Positions 53,741-63,422 of a stretch of DNA of 64,000 nucleotides are shown piece after piece; the stretch's first letter is position 1, and each line of letters begins with the position of its first letter. The position numbers and the translations under genes were made by a program. The notes below the pieces were generated by a model that had not been told where the DNA came from, ran no database searches, and saw only the letters and a program-made list of their open reading frames with translations. Source of the DNA: CAVURS01 sp963795385 (lineage in GTDB: Bacteria; Actinomycetota; Actinomycetes; Actinomycetales; CAVURS01); NCBI GenBank assembly GCA_963795385.1, contig CAWCHK010000003.1:744001-808000 (forward strand), read 5' to 3'.

Positions 53741-53788
53741 CGAGTCAGGCCGAGTCAGGCCGAGTCAGGCCGAGTCGGGCCGAGTCAG
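53741..53788. repeat. Array of 10-bp tandem repeats upstream of lepA
   Basis: CGAGTCAGGC is repeated three times exactly, then once as CGAGTCGGGC and once partly as CGAGTCAG. It lies between the lepA start and the stop of the transglutaminase gene, 31 nt upstream of the lepA start codon. Copy number may vary between strains; effect on lepA is unknown. Confidence 0.9.
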
Positions 53789-54663
53789 CCCAGACGGCGG
53801 ATCTGGACCTCGACGAACAGCGTCGACGGCGACGCTCCGGAGTAGATGCCCTTGAGCGGCGTGACGTCGCCGTAGTCCCGGCCCCGGGCGACGACGACGT
53901 GCCGGTCGTCCGGAGGCACGGCGTTGGTGGGGTCGTAGGCGGTCCAGTCCCCGGACCACCACTCCACCCAGGCGTGGCTCTGCGCGCTGGCCACCTCTCC
54001 CGGAGCGGGGTCGACGCGCGGGTCGAAGTAGCCCGAGACGTAGCGCGCGGGGATGCCGACCTCGCGCAGGGCACCCACCACGAGATGGACGATGTCCTGG
54101 CAGACGCCCTTGCGGGCCGACCAGGCCTCGGCCGCGGTGCCGCGCACCTCGCTGCTCCCCGGCACGTAGGCGACCTGGTCGTGGACCAGCTGGCAGATCT
54201 GCCGGGCGACGTCGTCAGGGGTCAGGGTTCCGCGCAGACCTGCCACCAGGTCGGCCAGCTCGTCCGGCGGCGCGGTCCGGCTCGTCGGGAGCAGCATCTC
54301 GACGTGCTCGTCCAGGACCGCCGGCGCCGACAGGTCGGCCCAGCCGGCGCTTCCGGGACCCGGCCCCAGCAGGAAGGGCCCGGGCGCGGGCCCCAGCGGG
54401 TTCACGGTGTCCAGCTCGACCACGCTGCGCGCGGTGACCTCCAGCTGCTCGTGCGGCTGGTGCACCTCGAACGCCGTGACCTGGGTCCCCCAGTAGTCGA
54501 GGTAGCTCGTCTCCCAGGAGACGGGCCGCACCTCGACCCGGGCCCGCAGGGTCTGCTGGGCCGGGGTCGTCATCGGGGTCATCCGGGCCTCGTTGTACGA
54601 CGCCATGACCGGCTCGTCGTAGCGGAAGCCGGTGCGGTGGACGATCTCGACCCGTGCGCTCAC
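53785..54663 (-). CDS. Transglutaminase-like peptidase of the ATP-grasp/alpha-E operon
   Basis: Protein of 292 residues. N-terminal beta domain (EIVHRTGFRYDEPV, the usual start), then the transglutaminase core with the catalytic Cys in ARKGVCQDIVHL, His in SHAWVEWW and Asp in AYDPTNA. GTG 54663 overlaps the alpha-E stop (GTGA). Forms a three-gene operon with the alpha-E and circularly permuted ATP-grasp proteins, a set predicted to build and trim peptide-like amide bonds; the product is unknown. The frame extends upstream past alpha-E but only as antisense-like nonsense. Confidence 0.9.
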   Translation of the reverse strand: MSARVEIVHRTGFRYDEPVMASYNEARMTPMTTPAQQTLRARVEVRPVSWETSYLDYWGTQVTAFEVHQPHEQLEVTARSVVELDTVNPLGPAPGPFLLGPGPGSAGWADLSAPAVLDEHVEMLLPTSRTAPPDELADLVAGLRGTLTPDDVARQICQLVHDQVAYVPGSSEVRGTAAEAWSARKGVCQDIVHLVVGALREVGIPARYVSGYFDPRVDPAPGEVASAQSHAWVEWWSGDWTAYDPTNAVPPDDRHVVVARGRDYGDVTPLKGIYSGASPSTLFVEVQIRRLG

Positions 54664-55579
54664 AGGCTCTCCCCCACCCAGGACAGCGCCGACGCACCCT
54701 GGAAGTAGCGCTTGCCGATGATGTCGCTCGCCGAGGAGCAGGCCCGCTGCACCCCTTCCATCAGCTCGGGCAGCCGCTCGACGACGTCCGGCAGCGGCGT
54801 GTACTCCAGCCCGGCCCGGGACGCTCCGAGCACCCGCAGGGCCTCGTCGTGGACGCCGATGCGCTGCTCCAGCCCGGCGATCTGCTCGAGCGAGTCCTCG
54901 GCCTGACCGAGGGCGTGCACGATCGACCGCGGGAAGAGCCGGTCGAGCAGGATGAACTCCGCGGCCTCGCGGTCCGCCTCCATGCCGTGATAGGTCCGCA
55001 GGAAGACCTCGCGGGCACCGCAGGCCAGCAGGACGGTGGGCCACGCGGCCGTCGGCCCGCGGGAGACGACGGTCGTCGCGACCAGCCGCGCCGTCATGTC
55101 GGCCCGCTCCAGGCTGCGCCCCAGCCGCAGGAAGTGCCAGCCCTCGTCGCGGCTCATCGTGCCGTCGGCGACGCCGGCCACCAGCGAGGTCCGCTCGCGC
55201 ACCCAGCGGAAGAAGATCGCGTCCCGCGAGGCCCGCCATCGCCCGGAGGGCAACGTGTTCCAGGTCGTGTTGAGGACCTCCCAGAGCTCGGTCGACAGCG
55301 TCTCGCGAGCCCGGCGGGCGTTCTCCCTGGCCCCGCTGAGGCAGCGGGCGATCGACCACGGCGAGGCCTCGTCGTACGCCAGCAGACGGACGACGGTGGC
55401 GCGGTTCGGCTGCTGCTCCTCGCCGCAGCCCATGATGCTGAGCAGCGTCGCGCAGGCGGTGGCCTCCTCGACCCAGGGGTCCTCGACCACCATCTGCAGG
55501 TGCACGTCGAGCAGGCGGGCGGTGCCCTCGGCCCGCTCGACGTAGCGGCCGATCCAGAACAGCGACTCGGCGATCCGGC

Positions 55580-55586
<7 letters not shown>
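54660..55586 (-). CDS. Alpha-E domain protein
   Basis: All-helical protein of 308 residues beginning MLSRIAESLFWIGRYVERAEGTARLL split by the conserved Glu/Arg, the hallmark of the alpha-E superfamily. Further conserved pieces are ARENARRARETLSTELWE and HFLRLGRSLERADMTAR. It has no known activity and is thought to be the scaffold of the ATP-grasp/transglutaminase system. ATG 55586 overlaps the end of the ATP-grasp gene by 7 nt. Neighbouring stop and start overlaps show tight coupling. Confidence 0.9.
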
Positions 55587-57223
<1,637 letters not shown>

Positions 57224-57281
57224 GGCGAAAACCTAGACCTCCCCTGTGAATGCCGGGTAACACTGGTGCGCGAGCTTTCAA

Positions 57282-57293
57282 AGTGATATCACT
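57282..57293. promoter_or_regulatory. Palindromic operator candidate upstream of the SPFH gene
   Basis: AGTGATATCACT is a perfect 12-bp palindrome within the near-palindrome CAAAGTGATATCACTGTG. This AT-rich spot stands out in GC-rich DNA. It lies 52 nt upstream of the SPFH ATG and between the divergent ATP-grasp and SPFH genes. The RHH protein encoded downstream is the natural candidate ligand (inference). Confidence 0.55.
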
Positions 57294-57345
57294 GTGCTAG
57301 GTCGTCCACGCCGTGGACAACGAGAAGGACAGACAGGGGCCCGTC

Positions 57346-58284
57346 ATGAGCCAGCCCGAGAACATCCCGCCGGTCGCCACCCCGTCGAACCCGCAGGCAA
57401 CGCCCGTCGGCCACGCCGGCGTGCGCGTCGACGTGGCCGAGCGCACCGCCTGGACCGCGCCCGGCGGTGTCGCGCTGCTCGCCGGGCTGGCGCTCGGAGT
57501 GGCCGCCGTCCTGTTGCTGAGTGCCGGCGGTGCCCCCGGCGTCCTCGGTGGCTTCCTCGCGCTCTGCGCGCTCCTGCTGCTGTCGGCCCTGGTAGTGGTC
57601 TCGCCGGGTGAGACCCGGGTCATGCAGTTCTTCGGGCGGTACGCCGGCACGGTGCGGCGCCAGGGCCTGGCCATGGTGGTGCCGCTGACGACCCGGCAGA
57701 AGGTGTCGGTGCGGGTCCACAACTTCGAGACGAACCGGCTCAAGGTCAACGACTTCGACGGCAACCCGGTGGAGATCGCCGCGATCGTGGTCTGGCAGGT
57801 CGCGGACACGGCCCGCGCGGTGTTCGCGGTCGAGGACTACCGCGCGTTCATCTCGGTGCAGTCCGAGGCCGCCCTGCGGCACGTGGCAACCACGCGGCCC
57901 TACGACAACGAGGCCGACGCAGCAACCTCGTTGCGCGGCAACACCGACGAGGTCGGCGCGGAGCTGGCCCACGAGGTCGCCGCGCGGATCGACATCGCCG
58001 GCATCGAGATCCTCGAGGTCCGGATCAGCCACCTCGCCTACGCCCCCGAGATCGCCCAGGTCATGTTGCAGCGTCAGCAGGCGGCCGCAGTCATCGCCGC
58101 CCGCAGCCGCATCGTCGACGGAGCCGTCGGGATGGTCGAGATGGCGCTCACCCAGCTCAGCGAGCGCAACGTCGTGGAGCTGGACGAGGAGCGCAAGGCG
58201 GCGATGGTCAGCAACCTGCTGGTCATCCTGTGTGGCGACAGCCGGGCCACCCCCATCGTCAACGCCGGCACGCTCTACCAGTGA
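57346..58284 (+). CDS. SPFH/band 7 domain membrane protein
   Basis: Protein of 312 residues of the stomatin/flotillin group, thought to organise membrane microdomains. Two adjacent hydrophobic stretches (VALLAGLALGVAAVLLLSAG and GGFLALCALLLLSALVVVSP) anchor it, followed by the SPFH domain beginning GETRVMQFFGRYAGTVRR and a C-terminal helical region with Ala/Gln-rich QRQQAAAVIAARSRIV. ATG 57346 was chosen because AGGGG lies 7 nt upstream; GTG 57313 has none. The stop overlaps the GTG of a small RHH gene. Palindrome at 57282 is the probable control site. Confidence 0.9.
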   Translation: MSQPENIPPVATPSNPQATPVGHAGVRVDVAERTAWTAPGGVALLAGLALGVAAVLLLSAGGAPGVLGGFLALCALLLLSALVVVSPGETRVMQFFGRYAGTVRRQGLAMVVPLTTRQKVSVRVHNFETNRLKVNDFDGNPVEIAAIVVWQVADTARAVFAVEDYRAFISVQSEAALRHVATTRPYDNEADAATSLRGNTDEVGAELAHEVAARIDIAGIEILEVRISHLAYAPEIAQVMLQRQQAAAVIAARSRIVDGAVGMVEMALTQLSERNVVELDEERKAAMVSNLLVILCGDSRATPIVNAGTLYQ

Positions 58285-58472
58285 GCGACCAGCAGGCGCG
58301 GGCCCGGCCCGGGCCCGATCGCGAGCGCAAGAGCGCGCTGCTCCGGCTGGACCCGGCGGTGCACGCGGCCCTGGCCCGCTGGGCGGCCGACGACCTGCGC
58401 AGCTTCAACGCGCACGTCGAGTGGCTGCTCCGGCGGGCCTTGGCCGACGCCGGCCGCCTCCCCCGGCCCTGA
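58281..58472 (+). CDS. Ribbon-helix-helix (Arc/HicB-like) DNA-binding protein
   Basis: Protein of 63 residues. KSALLRLDPAVHAALARWA then SFNAHVEWLLRRAL is a ribbon-helix-helix: a basic-hydrophobic strand (SALLRLD) and two helices, as in Arc, MetJ and HicB antitoxins. GTG 58281 overlaps the SPFH TGA. The preceding 17 residues are basic and Arg/Pro-rich. No toxin gene is adjacent, so it looks like an autoregulator of the SPFH operon rather than an antitoxin. Function inferred from fold and coupling. Confidence 0.8.
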   Translation: MSDQQARARPGPDRERKSALLRLDPAVHAALARWAADDLRSFNAHVEWLLRRALADAGRLPRP

Positions 58473-58518
58473 CCCGACGGCCATCGGCTGACCGGGTGCT
58501 GATGACAGAAGTCACTTG

Positions 58519-58540
58519 ACTGAGTGAGCACTCACTCAGT
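58519..58540. promoter_or_regulatory. TetR operator overlapping the promoter of the regulator-exporter operon
   Basis: ACTGAGTGAG-CA-CTCACTCAGT has perfect 10-bp arms. It overlaps a TTGACT -35 hexamer at 58516-58521, and the candidate -10 (TTAGCC, 58540-58545) overlaps its far edge, so binding would block polymerase. The TetR GTG start is only 7 nt beyond the -10, suggesting a leaderless mRNA. Confidence 0.85.
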
Positions 58541-58552
58541 TAGCCTGGGCGG

Positions 58553-59182
58553 GTGGTCGACCTGGAGCTCGGACGCCCGCGCCGGGCCGCGCCCCTTCCG
58601 CCGGACGAGCGGCGGGCCGCGATCCTGACCGCAGCCATGCCGCTGGTGCGCGAGCACGGGTCGGACGTGACGACCAAGGCCATCGCCGAGGCGGCGGGGG
58701 TTGCCGAGGGCACGATCTTCCGGGTCTTCAAGGACAAGGAGGAGCTGCTCGGCGCCGTCGTGGAGCGGGCCTTCGACACCGGAGGCCTCGAGCGGCGGCT
58801 GGCGTCGATCGACCTGACCCTCCCGCTGCAGGAGCGCGTCCTGGCCGCGATCCGGCTCCTCCAGCACCGGCTCGAGGGCGTCTGGCAGCTCATGGCCGCC
58901 ATGCGGATGGGAGCCCCACCCACGCCGCGGCCGGGCTCGGCCGGCCACCCGCACGACCCGAAGGTCCACGCCGAGCGCGACGGCCGGATCCTGTTCCACG
59001 TCGCGGCCCTGTTCGAGCCGGACGCCGACTCGCTGACCTGTACGCCGGAGCAGGCCGCCCGGCTCCTGCGGCTGATCACCTTCTCCGGCAGCCATCCCCT
59101 CATCTCGCACGGCCACCCACTGACCGCCGAGGAGATCCTGAACCTCCTCCTGCACGGCATCTCGGGAGAGACCTCATGCTGA
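58553..59182 (+). CDS. TetR-family transcriptional regulator
   Basis: Repressor of 209 residues. N-terminal helix-turn-helix: RRAAILTAAMPLVREHG, VTTKAIAEAAGVAEGTIFRVFKDKEELL, the classic TetR DNA-binding region. The ligand domain has no recognisable signature. It precedes and overlaps (7 nt) the ABC exporter pair, and the operator palindrome lies in its own promoter, so it most likely represses itself and the exporter until a substrate binds. Confidence 0.93.
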   Translation: MVDLELGRPRRAAPLPPDERRAAILTAAMPLVREHGSDVTTKAIAEAAGVAEGTIFRVFKDKEELLGAVVERAFDTGGLERRLASIDLTLPLQERVLAAIRLLQHRLEGVWQLMAAMRMGAPPTPRPGSAGHPHDPKVHAERDGRILFHVAALFEPDADSLTCTPEQAARLLRLITFSGSHPLISHGHPLTAEEILNLLLHGISGETSC

Positions 59183-60909
59183 TCCAGCTGTTGCGCACGT
59201 CCCTGCGCCCCTACCGACCCTTGCTGGCTGCGGTCGTTGTGCTGCAGACGATCCAGACCATCGCCTCGCTCTACCTGCCGAGCCTGAATGCGGACATCAT
59301 CGACAAGGGGATTGCCCGCGGCGACACCGGGTACATCACGTCCACGGGGATGATGATGCTGGGGATCACGCTGATCCAGGTCGTCTGCTCGATCGGCGCC
59401 GTGTACTTCGGGGCGAAGACGGCCATGAGCTTCGGCCGTGACGTCCGGTCCCGGATCTTCCACCGGGTCGGGGAGTTCTCCAGCCGCGAGGTCGGGAAGT
59501 TCGGCGCGCCGTCGCTGATCACGAGGACGACCAACGACGTACAGCAGGTGCAGGTGCTGGTGCTCATGACCTGCACGCTGCTCGTAGCCGCGCCGATCAC
59601 CGGCGTGGGCGGCATCTTCATGGCCATCCACACGGACGTCGGCCTGTCCTGGCTCGTCGCCGTCGCCGTGCCCGTGCTGGCGCTCGCCATCGGCGCGATC
59701 GTGAGCCAGATGGTGCCTCAGTTCCGGCTGATGCAGAAGCGCATCGACACCCTGAACCGCGTTCTGCGCGAACAGATCTCGGGCATCCGCGTGGTGCGCG
59801 CCTTCGTGCGCGAGCCGGACGAGGCCCAGCGGTTCGGCGGGGCCAATGCCGACGTGACGGCGACGGCCACGCGGGTCGGCCGGCTGATGGCCTTCATGTT
59901 CCCCACCGTCATGCTGGTGCTCAACGTCTCCAGCGTCGCCGTGCTCTGGTTCGGTGGGCACCGGGTCGACGACGGGCGGATGCAGATCGGCGCGCTGACG
60001 GCCTTCCTCGCCTACCTGATCCAGATCCTCTTCGCGGTCATGATGGCGACGTTCATGCTCGTCATGGTGCCGCGCGCAGCGGTCTGCGCCGAGCGGATCC
60101 AGGAGGTGCTGAACACCACGACCTCGGTGGTGCTCCCGCTCGAGCCTGTCCTCGACGTACCGCGGCTCGGGACGCTCGAGCTGCGCGATGTGGAGTTCAG
60201 CTACCCGGGTGCGCAGTCCCCTGTCCTGCAACACATCTCACTCAAGGCCCGCCCGGGCGAGACCACCGCGGTCATCGGCAGCACGGGGGCCGGCAAGACG
60301 ACGCTCGTCAACCTGATCCCGCGGCTCTTCGACGCCACGGACGGCGCCGTCCTGGTCGACGGGGTCGACGTCCGCGACCTGGAGCCGGAGGTGCTGTGGA
60401 CCCGGGTCGGGCTGGTCCCGCAGCGGCCGTACCTGTTCACCGGGACCGTTGCGAGCAACCTCCGCTACGGCGACCCCGACGCCTCGGACGAGCAGCTCTG
60501 GGCCGCTCTGGAGGTGGCGCAGGCCCGAGACTTCGTCGAGCAGATGCCCGGAGGGCTCGACGCGCCGATCGCGCAGGGCGGGACGAACGTCTCGGGCGGG
60601 CAGCGTCAGCGGCTGGCGATCGCGCGGGCCCTGGTGCGGGCACCGGAGATCTACCTGTTCGACGACTCCTTCTCCGCGCTGGACCTCGGCACCGACCGGC
60701 GGCTGCGCGCGGCGATGCGGCCGTTGACCCGCGAGGCGACGGTGGTGATCGTGGCCCAACGGGTGTCGACCATCGCCGACGCGGACCAGATCGTGGTGCT
60801 GGAGGACGGCGGCGTCGTCGGCACCGGCCGGCACGAGGAATTGCTGGAGACCTGCCCGACGTACGTCGAGATCGTCGAGTCGCAGCTCAGTTCGGAGGAC
60901 GCGGCATGA
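59176..60909 (+). CDS. Heterodimeric ABC exporter subunit A (degenerate catalytic site)
   Basis: Exporter half of 577 residues: six-helix membrane domain (residues ~15-300) and nucleotide-binding domain. Walker A GSTGAGKT at 368-375, signature VSGGQRQR canonical, Walker B IYLFDDSFS with Asp497 where the catalytic Glu should be, H-loop position AQRVST (Gln in place of the usual His). Such degeneracy in one partner is the mark of heterodimeric exporters like TM287/288. Its stop overlaps the ATG of the partner. Likely exports a drug or lipid, under the TetR protein. Confidence 0.93.
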   Translation: MLIQLLRTSLRPYRPLLAAVVVLQTIQTIASLYLPSLNADIIDKGIARGDTGYITSTGMMMLGITLIQVVCSIGAVYFGAKTAMSFGRDVRSRIFHRVGEFSSREVGKFGAPSLITRTTNDVQQVQVLVLMTCTLLVAAPITGVGGIFMAIHTDVGLSWLVAVAVPVLALAIGAIVSQMVPQFRLMQKRIDTLNRVLREQISGIRVVRAFVREPDEAQRFGGANADVTATATRVGRLMAFMFPTVMLVLNVSSVAVLWFGGHRVDDGRMQIGALTAFLAYLIQILFAVMMATFMLVMVPRAAVCAERIQEVLNTTTSVVLPLEPVLDVPRLGTLELRDVEFSYPGAQSPVLQHISLKARPGETTAVIGSTGAGKTTLVNLIPRLFDATDGAVLVDGVDVRDLEPEVLWTRVGLVPQRPYLFTGTVASNLRYGDPDASDEQLWAALEVAQARDFVEQMPGGLDAPIAQGGTNVSGGQRQRLAIARALVRAPEIYLFDDSFSALDLGTDRRLRAAMRPLTREATVVIVAQRVSTIADADQIVVLEDGGVVGTGRHEELLETCPTYVEIVESQLSSEDAA

Positions 60910-62954
60910 GCGCCCCCAACCCTCCCGCCACCTCCCCGGCTGGCGCGCAGCCGGCCGGCGCCCGGCCCACGGTGCCGAACCGCCTGCCCCCGGCCGCGCA
61001 GGCGTCGCGTCGCGGCCCCGGCGGCGGCGGCCCCTGGGGCAACGCCGGCATGCCGACGGAGAAGTCGCTCGACTTCGGGCCGTCGGCCCGGCGGCTGATC
61101 GGGCGACTGCGCCCCCAGCGGGTGACGGTGATCGGCGTGATCGCCCTGGCCGTGGCGAGCGTCACGATGGCGGTGCTCGGGCCGAAGATCCTGGGTCACG
61201 CGACCGACCTGATCTTCGACGGCGTGATCGGCCGGCGCCTGCCGGAGGGCACGACCAAGGCGCAGGCGGTCGCCAACCTCAGGGCCCACGGCCAGGGACA
61301 GCTCGCCGACCTGGTCAACGGCACCTCGGTCGTGCCCGGACGGGGCATCGACTTCCACGCGCTCGGGGTGGTGCTGGTCGGCGTGCTGTTCCTCTACGTC
61401 GGCGCATCCCTGCTGAGCCTGCTGCAGGGCTACCTGCTCAACGGAGCGGTGCAGCGGACCATCTACGGGCTCCGCTCGGACGTCGAGGACAAGCTGAACC
61501 GGCTGCCGCTGCGGTACTTCGATCAGCAACCGCGCGGTGAGGTCCTGAGCCGGGTCACCAACGACATCGACAACATCTCGCAGAGCCTCCAGCAGACGCT
61601 GAGCCAGCTCCTGACGTCGCTGCTGACCGTGGTCGGCGTGGTGGCGATGATGTTCGTCGTCTCACCGCTGCTCGCGCTGATCGCCCTCGTGACGGTGCCG
61701 GTGTCGATGCTCGTGACCAAGGTGATCGCCAAGCGCTCGCAGCAGCAGTTCATGGCGCAGTGGCGGCACACCGGCGTCCTCAACGGTCACATCGAGGAGA
61801 CCTTCACCGGTCACGAGCTGGTCAAGGTGTTCGGCCGCCAGCCCGAGGTGCAGGCGGTGTTCGAGCAGAGCAACGGCGACCTCTACGCGGCGAGCTTCAA
61901 GGCCCAGTTCATCTCCGGGATCATCATGCCGACGATGATGTTCATCGGGAACCTCAACTACGTCATCATCGCCGTCGTCGGGGGCCTGCGGGTGGCGTCC
62001 GGGTCGATGACCCTGGGCGACGTCCAGGCCTTCATCCAGTACTCCCGGCAGTTCACCCAGCCACTGACCCAGGTCGCGTCGATGGCCAACGTCCTGCAGT
62101 CCGGAGTCGCCTCTGCCGAAAGGGTCTTCGAGCTGCTCGACGAGCCCGAGCAGATCCCCGATGCCGCACCGCCCGCGGAGCTCGACGACGTCCGCGGCCG
62201 GGTGGTGTTCGACCGCGTGTCGTTCCGCTACGAGGCGGACCGCCCGCTCATCGAGGACCTCTCGCTGGTCGCCGAGCCGGGCCGCACGATCGCGATCGTG
62301 GGTCAGACCGGCGCCGGCAAGACCACCCTCGTCAACCTGATCATGCGCTTCTACGAGCTGGACTCGGGGCGGATCACGATCGACGGGGTGGACATCGCGC
62401 AGATGCGCCGGGCCGAGCTGCGCGACGACATCGGGATGGTCCTGCAGGACACCTGGCTGTTCGGCGGGACCATCCGGCAGAACATCGCGTACGGCGACCC
62501 GACCGCGAGCGAGGAGCAGGTCCTCGAGGCGGCCCGGACGAGCTACGTCGACCGCTTCGTCCGGTCCCTGCCGGACGGCTACGACACGGTGATCACCGAC
62601 GAGGCCAGCAACCTCAGTGCGGGCGAGCGGCAGCTGATCACCATCGCGCGGGCGTTCCTGGCCGACCCGGCGATCCTGATCCTGGACGAGGCGACCAGCT
62701 CGGTCGACACCCGCACGGAGGTGCTGGTGCAGCATGCGATGGCCGCTCTGCGCTCGGACCGGACGAGCTTCGTCATCGCGCACCGGCTCTCCACCATCCG
62801 CGATGCCGACCTGATCCTGGTGATGGACTCGGGCCGGATCGTCGAGCAGGGCAACCACGCCGAGCTGCTGTCCGCCGGTGGTGTCTACGCGGCGCTCTAC
62901 GACGCGCAGTTCGCGGCTCCGGTCGAGGATGAGGCCGACGCGCCCGTCGGCTGA
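60906..62954 (+). CDS. Heterodimeric ABC exporter subunit B (canonical catalytic site)
   Basis: Exporter half of 682 residues. A low-complexity Pro/Ala/Gly N-terminal extension of about 50 residues precedes the six-helix domain, which contains an unusual external insertion after helix 1 (GTTKAQAVANLRAHGQGQ). NBD: Walker A GQTGAGKT at 466-473, Walker B ILILDEATS with Glu595, H-loop IAHRLST, and a non-canonical signature LSAGERQ. The canonical Walker motifs here pair with the canonical signature of subunit A, and vice versa, so one functional and one degenerate ATP site are formed. ATGA overlap with the upstream gene. Confidence 0.94.
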   Translation: MSAPNPPATSPAGAQPAGARPTVPNRLPPAAQASRRGPGGGGPWGNAGMPTEKSLDFGPSARRLIGRLRPQRVTVIGVIALAVASVTMAVLGPKILGHATDLIFDGVIGRRLPEGTTKAQAVANLRAHGQGQLADLVNGTSVVPGRGIDFHALGVVLVGVLFLYVGASLLSLLQGYLLNGAVQRTIYGLRSDVEDKLNRLPLRYFDQQPRGEVLSRVTNDIDNISQSLQQTLSQLLTSLLTVVGVVAMMFVVSPLLALIALVTVPVSMLVTKVIAKRSQQQFMAQWRHTGVLNGHIEETFTGHELVKVFGRQPEVQAVFEQSNGDLYAASFKAQFISGIIMPTMMFIGNLNYVIIAVVGGLRVASGSMTLGDVQAFIQYSRQFTQPLTQVASMANVLQSGVASAERVFELLDEPEQIPDAAPPAELDDVRGRVVFDRVSFRYEADRPLIEDLSLVAEPGRTIAIVGQTGAGKTTLVNLIMRFYELDSGRITIDGVDIAQMRRAELRDDIGMVLQDTWLFGGTIRQNIAYGDPTASEEQVLEAARTSYVDRFVRSLPDGYDTVITDEASNLSAGERQLITIARAFLADPAILILDEATSSVDTRTEVLVQHAMAALRSDRTSFVIAHRLSTIRDADLILVMDSGRIVEQGNHAELLSAGGVYAALYDAQFAAPVEDEADAPVG

Positions 62955-62969
62955 GCACCGACGCTGGTT

Positions 62970-62999
62970 TTGGAGCCCGTCCCTGCTCGCTGGTAACCT
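62970..62999 (+). promoter_or_regulatory. Probable rpsT promoter
   Basis: TTGGAG and TAACCT with an 18-nt spacer give a sigma-70-like promoter 95 nt upstream of the rpsT start. It is the only good match in the 140-bp gap after the exporter genes. Confidence 0.5.
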
Positions 63000-63094
63000 T
63001 GGCGGCTGCCTGACTCAGCCTCCCGGGCTGGCGTCATCTCAGCTTCACGAGCATCCGAACGACATCATCCCGAAGGACCTGGAGTAGACCCGCT

Positions 63095-63355
63095 GTGGCC
63101 AACATCAAGAGCCAGATCAAGCGCATCGGCACGAACGCGCGCCGGCACGAGCGCAACAAGGCCGTCAAGAGCGAGCTCAAGACGTCGATCCGCGCCGTGC
63201 GCGAGGCGACCGCCGCTGGTGACGCCGACGCGGCCGCTGCTGCTCTCCAGGCCGCGTCGCGCAAGCTGGACAAGGCCGTCAGCAAGGGCGTCATCCACAA
63301 GAACCAGGCCGCCAACCGCAAGTCGGCGCTGGCCAAGAAGGCCGCCAGCCTCTGA
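63095..63355 (+). CDS. rpsT: Ribosomal protein bS20
   Basis: Small-subunit protein of 86 residues, basic and helical, binding 16S rRNA. MANIKSQIKRIGTNARRHERNKAVKSELKT broken by conserved Lys/Arg positions is the family signature, and the end ALAKKAASL is typical. GTG 63095 has GGAG 10 nt upstream. Divergent-convergent pairing with holA, as in nearly all actinobacteria. Followed by a strong terminator. Confidence 0.97.
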   Translation: MANIKSQIKRIGTNARRHERNKAVKSELKTSIRAVREATAAGDADAAAAALQAASRKLDKAVSKGVIHKNQAANRKSALAKKAASL

Positions 63356-63381
63356 CCGGTCGTATCCCCCGCACGTTGAGC

Positions 63382-63413
63382 AACGGCGCCGCCCCCTCGG
63401 GGGTGGCGCCGTT
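63382..63413. terminator. Strong terminator hairpin between rpsT and holA
   Basis: AACGGCGCCGCCCCC and GGGGGTGGCGCCGTT form a 15-bp stem with one G-U pair and a 2-nt TC turn. It lies 27 nt after the rpsT stop and 10 nt before the holA stop on the other strand, so it can terminate both converging transcripts. Confidence 0.9.
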
Positions 63414-63422
63414 CTCGTCTGG

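Noticed and set aside
53741..53788. Origin-type iterons
   Set aside because: The units are only 10 bp, contain no DnaA box, and no replication initiator gene is near.
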